A stretch of DNA of 52,557 nucleotides from Paracoccus benzoatiresistens. Its GTDB lineage: Bacteria > Pseudomonadota > Alphaproteobacteria > Rhodobacterales > Rhodobacteraceae. Positions within the stretch are counted from its first letter, which is position 1. Each line of letters starts with the position of its first letter. A model generated the notes under the pieces. The model saw only the letters and a program-made list of their open reading frames with translations, ran no database searches and had not been told where the DNA came from. Shown one piece after another: positions 46,226 to 52,557 of the stretch. The translations under genes were made by a program, and so were the position numbers. The stretch covers positions 1 through 52,557 of the forward strand of contig NZ_JAPTYD010000025.1 in assembly GCF_026913015.1 (NCBI RefSeq), written 5' to 3'.

Positions 46226-47116
46226 ATGGCACTCAAGACCACACTCCTTGGACACTTAGTGCGGGAACCGCTTGTTCATTTCACCCTCCTCGCCGCCTTG
46301 CTTTTCGTCCTGCTTTCCGGACCAGACGCACCAGAAGCAGTCCCCGATGACAACCGGATCATGATTTCGGCAGCCGAGGTTGATCGTCTGGCGGTTGCCT
46401 GGACGCAGCGCTGGCAGCGGCCTCCGAACGAGGACGAACTCGCCGGGATGGTGCGCGAAGCGGTCCGGGAACAGGTACTGTATCGCGAAGCGATGGCGCT
46501 GGGGCTTGACCGGGACGACGTGGTGATCCGACGCCACCTACGGCAGAAGTACGAGTTCGTCACCCAGGATCTGGCCTATGACAGGGACCCGGACGAGACG
46601 ACGCTGCGGGCCTATTATGATGCTCAACCCGACCGTTACGCACAGTCAGCCCAAGTGTCCTTCAGCCACATCCTGTTCAGCACGGATCGACGTGGTGCGG
46701 CCGCCGAGGCTGACGCGGCACAGGCGCTGGCGGATCTGCAATCGGCAACTGGGCCAGAGGCTGCGGACCTGCTTGGGGATGCGACGTCCTTGTCGCCGGG
46801 TTTCGAGAAGATCAGTGCTGTCGAGGTCGAGGCCATGTTCGGCCCGGACTTTGCAGCCTCGCTTCTGCGACAGGAGGCGGGGCGCTGGTCCGACCCCATC
46901 CCCTCGGGCTATGGGCTGCATCTGGTCTGGGTTTCCGAAAGGATTTCCGGTGGACCCATCGCGTTTGAAACGGTGCGGCAGCGCGTGAAGGACGACTGGG
47001 TCTATAAACAGCGCGTAGCGGCCAATGAGGCGATCTTTCTCAAGCTGCTGGACCGCTACGAGGTGGTAATCGAGCCCCCTGCGTCGGCAGGCCAGGATGT
47101 CGGTGACGGTTCATGA
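46226..47116 (+). CDS. Parvulin-type (PpiC) peptidyl-prolyl isomerase
   Basis: A 296-residue SurA/PpiC-like protein. One N-terminal membrane anchor (about 16-33) is followed by a SurA-like helical region and a parvulin domain (QVSFSHILFST, a central acidic AAEADAAQAL helix, GPDFAASLL, SDPIPSGYGLHLVWV). The family folds exported proteins in the periplasm. It overlaps the next gene by 4 bases (ATGA), so it may serve the membrane or exported proteins downstream. Confidence 0.88.
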   Translation: MALKTTLLGHLVREPLVHFTLLAALLFVLLSGPDAPEAVPDDNRIMISAAEVDRLAVAWTQRWQRPPNEDELAGMVREAVREQVLYREAMALGLDRDDVVIRRHLRQKYEFVTQDLAYDRDPDETTLRAYYDAQPDRYAQSAQVSFSHILFSTDRRGAAAEADAAQALADLQSATGPEAADLLGDATSLSPGFEKISAVEVEAMFGPDFAASLLRQEAGRWSDPIPSGYGLHLVWVSERISGGPIAFETVRQRVKDDWVYKQRVAANEAIFLKLLDRYEVVIEPPASAGQDVGDGS

Positions 47117-48102
47117 TGCGTTGGCTGCTTCTCGCGATCTTCGCGATCTTCAGCCTTGCGCGCCCCTCCGCGGCCCATGAATCTCGCCCGGCCTTCCTTG
47201 ATGTCCGCGAGTTTGCGGCCGGCCAGTATGAAGTTGTCTGGAAGCGACCGATGCGCGGGGAATATGTCATCGGCTTTACCGTAGGCTGGCCGAAGGTGTG
47301 CGCGCCAAGAGTCACGAACGAAAGCCAGGTGCCGGGCGCGTCGATCACCCGGATGCTGCTGGACTGCGGTGAGATGGGGTTGGTCGGCGGCACGATCACG
47401 ATCGGCCGGCTGCCCGAAACCAGCGCCGAAGTCCTGGTGCGGATCGAGTTTGCCGATGGCACCAACCAGACCCAGCTTCTGCGCCCGGCCTCGCCCTTCA
47501 TGACCGTCGAAGGCCCGCGCAGCGCCTTTGCCGTGGGAACGCAATACCTGCTTCTGGGCTTCGACCACATCCTTGCCGGGATCGACCATCTTGTCTTTGT
47601 CCTTGGCCTGACGCTGATCGTCGGCGGCGGTTGGAGGCTGGTGAAGACCATCACTGCCTTTACGGTCGCCCACAGCATCACCCTTGCGCTTTCGACCCTT
47701 GGTCTCGTGCGGGTGTCGCAAGCCCCGGTCGAGGCCTCCATCGCGCTCAGCATCGTGTTGCTGGCCCGCGAGCTTCTCCTGTTGCGGCAAGGGCAGCCGG
47801 GGCTGACCTCACGCGCACCGTGGCTTGTTGCTTTCATGTTCGGACTCTTGCACGGGCTGGGGTTCGCCGGTGCGCTGCGCGAGATTGGCCTGCCGCCCGG
47901 GGACATTCCCCTGGCCCTTCTGGCCTTCAACCTGGGCGTCGAGGCGGGGCAACTGGCCTTTGTCGCCGCCGTCCTTGTGGTGATGGCCTTGGGCAAGCGC
48001 ATCTGTTCCAACACCTTGCCAAACTGGCTGGGGCAAGTGCCGGCCTATGCCATCGGCACCGTTGCCGCGTTCTGGACACTGGAACGAATCTTTGCCGCGT
48101 GA
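47113..48102 (+). CDS. HupE/UreJ family membrane protein
   Basis: A 329-residue protein: signal peptide (to about 21, PSAAHE), a periplasmic domain of ~120 residues, and a C-terminal HupE/UreJ-type domain of six or more helices (GFDHILAGIDHLVFVLGLTL, TITAFTVAHSITLALSTLGL, GLLHGLGFAG). The helices contain conserved His, as in nickel/cobalt or urea-related HupE/UreJ permeases; metal transport is plausible but unproved. It overlaps the isomerase gene and is 33 bases from the DUF3604 gene. Confidence 0.88.
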   Translation: MMRWLLLAIFAIFSLARPSAAHESRPAFLDVREFAAGQYEVVWKRPMRGEYVIGFTVGWPKVCAPRVTNESQVPGASITRMLLDCGEMGLVGGTITIGRLPETSAEVLVRIEFADGTNQTQLLRPASPFMTVEGPRSAFAVGTQYLLLGFDHILAGIDHLVFVLGLTLIVGGGWRLVKTITAFTVAHSITLALSTLGLVRVSQAPVEASIALSIVLLARELLLLRQGQPGLTSRAPWLVAFMFGLLHGLGFAGALREIGLPPGDIPLALLAFNLGVEAGQLAFVAAVLVVMALGKRICSNTLPNWLGQVPAYAIGTVAAFWTLERIFAA

Positions 48103-48135
48103 TTACACTTAGCAAAGCCCCGAAAGGAGACGATC

Positions 48136-50085
48136 ATGACGTCGAGGACACTCCGCACTTTCGTGCTTGCCACACTTACCCTCGGCCCGGCGACTCTGCC
48201 TGCTTTTGCGCAGGGGGATATCGTTGATACGCACAGTCATGATCCGGCCGGGCTGGACGTCCAGAACAAGAAGCCCCCGTATTCCCCGAACGCCGGGCGC
48301 AACTTCCCTGATCGGCCCCTGTTCGGCGAAACGCACCTGCATACCACCCTGTCGTTTGATGCCGGCACCTTCGGGGCCATCCTGGGCCCGCGCGACGCCT
48401 ATCGCTATGCCAAGGGGCAGGAAATCGTCTCGAACACTGGCCAACCGGTCCGCATATCCCGACCGCTGGATTTCACCGTGGTCACAGACCATTCCGACAA
48501 CATGGGCTTCTTCGCTGAATTTGCGGCCGGAAACCCCGACATCCTTGCCAACCCGACGGCCAAGGGCTGGTACGATCTGTTCAAGGCCGGTGAAGGTGCC
48601 AAAGCGGCGGTCCAGATCATTACCGCCTTCTCGAACGGGACCTTCCCGCCGGAAATCCTGTCGCAACCCGGCACCAAGCTTTATCGCGACACCTGGAAGG
48701 ATATCATTGCTGCCGCCGAGGAAGCGAATGAGCCCGGTCGGTTCAGCGCGATCATCGGCTACGAGTGGACCTCGCAGGTCGGCACCGGCGACAACCTGCA
48801 TCGCAACGTAGTCTACCGTGATGGTGGCGATCTCGCGGTGCAAATGGACCCGATGGTGACGCTGGCGCCCTTTGGCAGCCAGGACCCGGTCGATCTGTGG
48901 AAATGGATGGGCGCTTACGAAGACAAGACCGGAGGCGACGTTCTGGCCATCGCGCACAACGGCAACCTCTCCAACGGTCTGATGTTCCCGACCATCGAGC
49001 AGTTCGGCAAGCCGATCGATGCCGAATACGTCACCCAGCGTGCGAAATGGGAAAAGATCTATGAGGTGACCCAGACCAAGGGGACGGGCGAGGCGCATCC
49101 GAACCTGTCGCCGAACGACGAATTCGCCGACTTCGAGATCTGGGACAAGGCCAACCTCGTCGCAACGACGGCAAAGACACCTGATATGCTCCAGTTCGAG
49201 TATGCCCGGACTGCGCTGCTGAACGGCATGAAGCTTGAAGCCCAGTTTGGCACCAACCCCTACAAGTTCGGGATGGTCGGATCGACGGATTCCCATCTTG
49301 GCTTCTCGTCCTTTGAAGAAGACAACTTCTTTGGCAAGACTGTGTCGATGGAACCGAACGCCGAGCGGATGGAGACACCATTCGTGAAAACCTCCATTGC
49401 CACCATCAAGGAATGGGAGGTTGGCGCCTCCGGTTTGGCCGTTGTCTGGGCGACCGAAAACACTCGTGCGTCTATCTTTGACGCAATGGAGCGCAAGGAA
49501 ACCTACGCAACCACGGGCACCCGCATCACGGTGCGGTTCTTTGGCGGTTGGGACTTTGTCGAGGAAGATGCCAACACCCGGCGCCCGGCGCAGGTGGGCT
49601 ACACCAAGGGCGTGCCGATGGGCGGCGATCTGGTGAACGCGCCTGAGGGCAAGGCCCCAAGCTTCCTCGTCGCCGCGCTGAAAGACCCAATCGGTGCCAA
49701 TCTGGACCGCGTTCAGATCGTCAAGGGCTGGATTGACGCCGATGGCAACGCGCAGGAGAAGATCTACGATGTTGTCTGGGGTGACGCCGACACCCGCCAG
49801 CCTGGCGCTGAGGGCAAGCTTCCTTCGGTGGGGACCACGGTGAACGTGACTGATGCAAGCTTTACCAACACAATCGGCGATCCCGAACTGATCACCGTCT
49901 GGACCGACCCCGAGTTCGACCCTGCGCTGAAGGCGTTCTACTATGCCCGTGTCCTCGAAATCCCGACACCGCGCTGGACCGCCTTTGACGCCAAGTACTT
50001 CGGCCTGACCCCGGCTGAAGACGTCCGCATGACCATCACCGAGCGGGCCTACACATCGCCGATCTGGTACACGCCGGCTGGGTGA
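48136..50085 (+). CDS. DUF3604 exported PHP-like protein
   Basis: A 649-residue exported protein with a signal peptide (to about 26, PAFAQ). The DUF3604 domain carries PHP-type metal-binding motifs in order: FGETHLHTTLSFDAG, VVTDHSDNMGF, AIAHNGNLSNG and GSTDSHLGF. These His/Asp clusters suggest a metal-dependent phosphoesterase-like site, but the reaction is unknown. It is the third gene of the parvulin-HupE/UreJ-DUF3604 group; the isomerase may fold it and the HupE-type permease may supply metal. That link is inference. Confidence 0.9.
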   Translation: MTSRTLRTFVLATLTLGPATLPAFAQGDIVDTHSHDPAGLDVQNKKPPYSPNAGRNFPDRPLFGETHLHTTLSFDAGTFGAILGPRDAYRYAKGQEIVSNTGQPVRISRPLDFTVVTDHSDNMGFFAEFAAGNPDILANPTAKGWYDLFKAGEGAKAAVQIITAFSNGTFPPEILSQPGTKLYRDTWKDIIAAAEEANEPGRFSAIIGYEWTSQVGTGDNLHRNVVYRDGGDLAVQMDPMVTLAPFGSQDPVDLWKWMGAYEDKTGGDVLAIAHNGNLSNGLMFPTIEQFGKPIDAEYVTQRAKWEKIYEVTQTKGTGEAHPNLSPNDEFADFEIWDKANLVATTAKTPDMLQFEYARTALLNGMKLEAQFGTNPYKFGMVGSTDSHLGFSSFEEDNFFGKTVSMEPNAERMETPFVKTSIATIKEWEVGASGLAVVWATENTRASIFDAMERKETYATTGTRITVRFFGGWDFVEEDANTRRPAQVGYTKGVPMGGDLVNAPEGKAPSFLVAALKDPIGANLDRVQIVKGWIDADGNAQEKIYDVVWGDADTRQPGAEGKLPSVGTTVNVTDASFTNTIGDPELITVWTDPEFDPALKAFYYARVLEIPTPRWTAFDAKYFGLTPAEDVRMTITERAYTSPIWYTPAG

Positions 50086-50543
50086 CAGTGACGGAACGCA
50101 AGTGACAAGCCATGTCCGCGCTCCGCGCACAGCGGAGCGTAAGGTCTGGCAGAGTCGGAAAGGCGACAAACGCTGGTGGCATGACAGGACAAGGTCGCAC
50201 TTTGTTGGCCCAGTTGGCCAGCGCCTTATGTCCCGACACTTCGACTCCTAGGTCGCCGACTTCTAGGTTCGTGCCGCGGTGCCAAAGGCTTCACTCCACT
50301 CGACATCCTCTTCACAAAAGTCCCTGGCTAGGTACGTCCGGTAGTTGGTGGGTTCAGGTTTCAGCCTGCGCGTTCACCACGATCCTCCGTGATCGATCGT
50401 CCACTTTTGCCAGATGCTGCGGAAATCATGCTGCGTTACCGTCAGGCCACTTTCCGCCCTTTGGGGCGATTTCCACTATAGCAAAGGCAATGAAGCTGCA
50501 CCTGCAACGAATGACCGAAAGGTCTGCATTGCGACCGCTGGCC
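50086..50543. other. Gene-free stretch after the DUF3604 gene
   Basis: Contains a perfect 8-bp stem CGCTCCGC/GCGGAGCG (50119-50139), probably a terminator though no T-run follows. The rest shows nothing recognisable. Confidence 0.45.
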
Positions 50544-51116
50544 TCACTGGCTTTCCGTGCCCGTTTCAGCACCTCCAGCCTCCAACGCCCGATAAATCGT
50601 CATCCGGGACACGCCGAGGTCTCGCGCGATCCGTGCCTTGGCTACGCCATCCGAGGCCAGCTTTCGGATCCTTGCATCGTCCACCCGCTTTTCCCGCCCC
50701 TTGTAAACGCCCTTGCCCTTCGCTGCCTCGATACCGGCGCGCTGACGATCCCGGATGAACTTCAGCTCCATGTCGGCCACCATGCCGAGAACGGTGATGA
50801 CCATCCGTCCCATGTCCCCGGCCGTGGTCACTTCGGGTTCGAGAACGCGGAGCGAGGCTCCCTTGGCATCCAGCTCATGCACCAGGTTCAGCACGTCGCG
50901 TGTGGACCGGCCGAGACGGTCGAGACGATGCACGACCAGTTCGTCACCCCCGCGCAGAAATTCCAGAACCGTTGCCAACTCGTTGCGACCGTCGCGGGAT
51001 GCCCCGGAGACGGTTTCCGCGCGAATGATCTCGCAGCCTGCCGCCTCCAGTCTGGCTTTCTGGATGTCGAGATCCTGGCTCGACGTGCTGACGCGGGCAT
51101 ATCCGATCCGGGGCAT
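50544..51116 (-). CDS. Serine recombinase (resolvase/invertase)
   Basis: A 190-residue serine recombinase of the Tn3-resolvase/invertase type. Catalytic Ser is in GYARVSTSSQDLDIQ; other motifs are VHRLDRLGRSTRDVL, a TTAGDMGRMVITVLGMVADMEL helix, and RERQRAG-like FIRDRQRAG. The C-terminal helix-turn-helix (GVAKARIARDLGVSRMTIY) binds the recombination site. ATG at 51116; an in-frame TTG six bases earlier is the alternative. Its target is likely in the repeat-rich region directly upstream. Confidence 0.93.
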   Translation of the reverse strand: MPRIGYARVSTSSQDLDIQKARLEAAGCEIIRAETVSGASRDGRNELATVLEFLRGGDELVVHRLDRLGRSTRDVLNLVHELDAKGASLRVLEPEVTTAGDMGRMVITVLGMVADMELKFIRDRQRAGIEAAKGKGVYKGREKRVDDARIRKLASDGVAKARIARDLGVSRMTIYRALEAGGAETGTESQ

Positions 51117-51240
51117 GGGCAATCTGTCACATTAGGGTGATTGAGGTCCTGATACTGTCGCAAAGGCATCTTTGCCACTCATTTGTGACACTCTGGGCCG
51201 TCACATTCGGCTGTCACTTGCAGGTGTGCTCAAACGTGAT
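51117..51240. promoter_or_regulatory. Repeat-rich region upstream of resolvase, candidate res site
   Basis: Several TGTCAC/GTGACA-type half-sites in both orientations lie in 120 bases (about 51126, 51186, 51200 and 51213). Resolvase genes usually have their res site with three such paired subsites directly upstream. Not proven; no canonical spacing was established. Confidence 0.35.
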
Positions 51241-51556
51241 ATAGAGACTGATCCAAAGCTCACAGGCGGCAGGACATCGCAGTTGCCGCCTATCCTACCC
51301 TCTCTGCGGCGAGTTCTCAGGCAGGCATGTCCAGGTAGAAACCGAAGAGGTTATTCTGGACGCCTGATTTCCTGACACAGTTCTTGGACAAAAAACAAGT
51401 CTAGGCAGGGCCTGCCACCTGTCGGCAGCCGTGCCTGGCAGAGGAACGTTTGGGAAACAAATGAGGGTCGTGCGAAGGCGATGCAGATCCGGCCCACTGC
51501 GGACGGTCGAACTAGACTTTTGGCGAGGCCTGCATCCCCCTGCGCGCACCACGGTG

Positions 51557-51632
51557 ATCCGACCACGGATTCCATGAACATCCGACCGGCCATTCCAGAC
51601 CATCCGACCACCCGCTCCAGCCGCATCCGACC
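51557..51632 (+). repeat. Four ATCCGACC direct repeats at the IS21 end
   Basis: ATCCGACC occurs at 51557, 51580, 51602 and 51625, a period of 22-23 bases, with partly conserved bases between. IS21-family elements carry several such transposase-binding repeats inside each end. Confidence 0.85.
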
Positions 51633-51727
51633 AGGCTGATCTGAGCGGGCTCCGTCACACGGAGCGGGTCTGAGGCAGACCACCTGCGCTACCCAGAAGC
51701 TGTTGCAACAGCGGAAGAAGGGGCGCG

Positions 51728-52557
51728 ATGAGGAGACTGCCGATGAGGAAGATCGAGGACGTGCTGCGCCTGCATGCGCAGGGAATGTCGACCCGGCGGA
51801 TCGCACTTGCCACCGGCGTCGGCAAGACAACGGTCATCGAGTATCTGCGCCGCGCCGCGGTGGCTGGCTTGTCCTGGCCGTTGCCCGAGGGCCTGGACGA
51901 GGAGGCACTGGAACGGCGGGTGTTCCCGCCTCCGCCCCCCTTGCATGGCCGCCAACTCGCCGCTGCAGACTGGGCGATGGTTCATCGCGAACTGAAGCGG
52001 TCGGGCGTCACGCTGGCGCTGCTTTGGGACGAGTATCGGGGCCAGCACCCCGACGGCTATGGCTACTCGGCCTTTTGCGAGCATTACCGCCGCTGGGTCG
52101 GGCGCCTTTCGCCGGTGATGCGCCAGCGCCATGTCGCAGGCGAGCGGATGTTCGTCGACTACTCGGGCACCCGGATGACGGTGATCGACCCGGTGACCGG
52201 CGCGGTCCGTCCGGCGGAGATCTTCATCGCCGTCATGGGCGCCTCGAACATGACTTACGCCGAGGCGACCTGGAGCCAGGCGCTGCCGGATTGGATCGGC
52301 GCTCATACCCGCGCCTTCGCTGCACTTGGCGCGGTGCCGGCGCTGGTGGTCTCCGACAACTTGAAGTCCGGCGTGATCCGGGCCTGCTTCTACGAGCCCG
52401 AGATCAACCGCAGCTACGCCGAGATGGCGGCGCACTATGGCACCGCCATCCTTCCGGCGCGGCCCTACAAACCGCGCGACAAAGCCAAGGTCGAAGGGGC
52501 GGTTCTTCTTGCTCAGCGCTGGATCATCGCGCGACTGCGCAATCGCCAGTTCTTCAC
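51728..52557 (+). CDS. istA: IS21-family transposase IstA (partial)
   Basis: The first ~276 residues of IstA. The N-terminal helix-turn-helix is VLRLHAQGMSTRRIALATGV, and the rve-type catalytic region shows Asp in RMFVDYSGT, Asp in LVVSDNLKSG and Glu in KAKVEGAVLLAQ. The ATG at 51728 has AAGAAGGGG upstream; a later ATG at 51743 is possible. No frameshift in the visible part. Confidence 0.95.
   Translation, partial: MRRLPMRKIEDVLRLHAQGMSTRRIALATGVGKTTVIEYLRRAAVAGLSWPLPEGLDEEALERRVFPPPPPLHGRQLAAADWAMVHRELKRSGVTLALLWDEYRGQHPDGYGYSAFCEHYRRWVGRLSPVMRQRHVAGERMFVDYSGTRMTVIDPVTGAVRPAEIFIAVMGASNMTYAEATWSQALPDWIGAHTRAFAALGAVPALVVSDNLKSGVIRACFYEPEINRSYAEMAAHYGTAILPARPYKPRDKAKVEGAVLLAQRWIIARLRNRQFF

Larger units (their letters stand above)
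51531..52557 (+). mobile_element. IS21-family element, left part (right end outside window)
   Basis: The candidate left end begins near 51531 (TGCATCCCCCTGCGCGCACC). It holds repeated ATCCGACC motifs and the istA gene; istB and the right end are beyond the window. Confidence 0.7.

Noticed and set aside
45723..46259. Long opposing frames in the gap before the parvulin gene
   Set aside because: Low-complexity, His/Cys/Arg-rich translations and no recognisable family; shadows in both directions.
1..52557. CRISPR arrays, tRNA and rRNA genes
   Set aside because: No regularly spaced repeats with spacers and no cloverleaf or rRNA-like segments were noticed; the only regular repeats are at the IS21 end.

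Overview
The window is high-GC DNA from an alphaproteobacterium, most likely of the Rhodobacteraceae and possibly Paracoccus-like. Supporting signs are an imuA-imuB-dnaE2 cassette under a GTTC-N7-GTTC (alphaproteobacterial LexA) box, an H-NS/HvrA-type protein, a VPLPA-CTERM secreted protein, and a VirB-type secretion locus next to a LuxI/LuxR pair. The density of insertion sequences (IS256, ISNCY, IS30, IS630 and IS21 types), a serine resolvase and the secretion locus suggest a plasmid, chromid or integrated island. No relaxase, coupling protein, parAB or rRNA/tRNA was seen, so the replicon type is inferred, not shown.

Layout, left: a partial IS256 transposase (1-425), an alpha/beta-hydrolase with a serralysin-type C-terminal secretion domain (799-2010), and a 167-bp deletion remnant of an ISNCY-type element (2321-2487). 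Next is a potassium-uptake block: a 28-aa leader-like ORF, kdpF-A-B-C-D-E, kup and a DoxX gene (2728-13537). The block is closed by a complete ISNCY-type element (13691-15352) in the same orientation as the remnant. An IS30 fragment, a VPLPA-CTERM protein, a YdcH-type small protein, a complete IS630 element flanked by TA, and a small SH3-like protein follow.

Layout, middle: a DNA-damage region holds dnaE2, imuB and imuA (minus strand, one SOS-regulated operon), with a frameshifted SRAP gene, an exonuclease III gene and an H-NS family gene on the plus strand. The minus strand from 38043 down to 26444 is a tightly packed type IV secretion operon: orf123, virB1, virB2, virB3, virB4, a lipoprotein, a second lytic transglycosylase, virB5, virB8, virB9, virB10, virB11, orf171, virB6. 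A LuxI-type synthase with a small upstream partner and a divergent LuxR regulator sit just beyond it, so quorum control of the secretion locus is plausible. Small conserved-looking genes and a winged-helix protein follow.

Layout, right: a translationally coupled three-gene minus-strand cassette (42255-45536) encodes a one-helix membrane protein, a caspase-like protease joined through an EF-hand-like loop to a cysteine-less FGE/sulfatase-type domain, and a glycoside-hydrolase-fold protein. I do not recognise it as a described system; it is the best candidate for something new, perhaps a conflict or defence module. After it come a parvulin-HupE/UreJ-DUF3604 operon, a serine recombinase with a repeat-rich upstream region, and the left end of an IS21 element running off the window.
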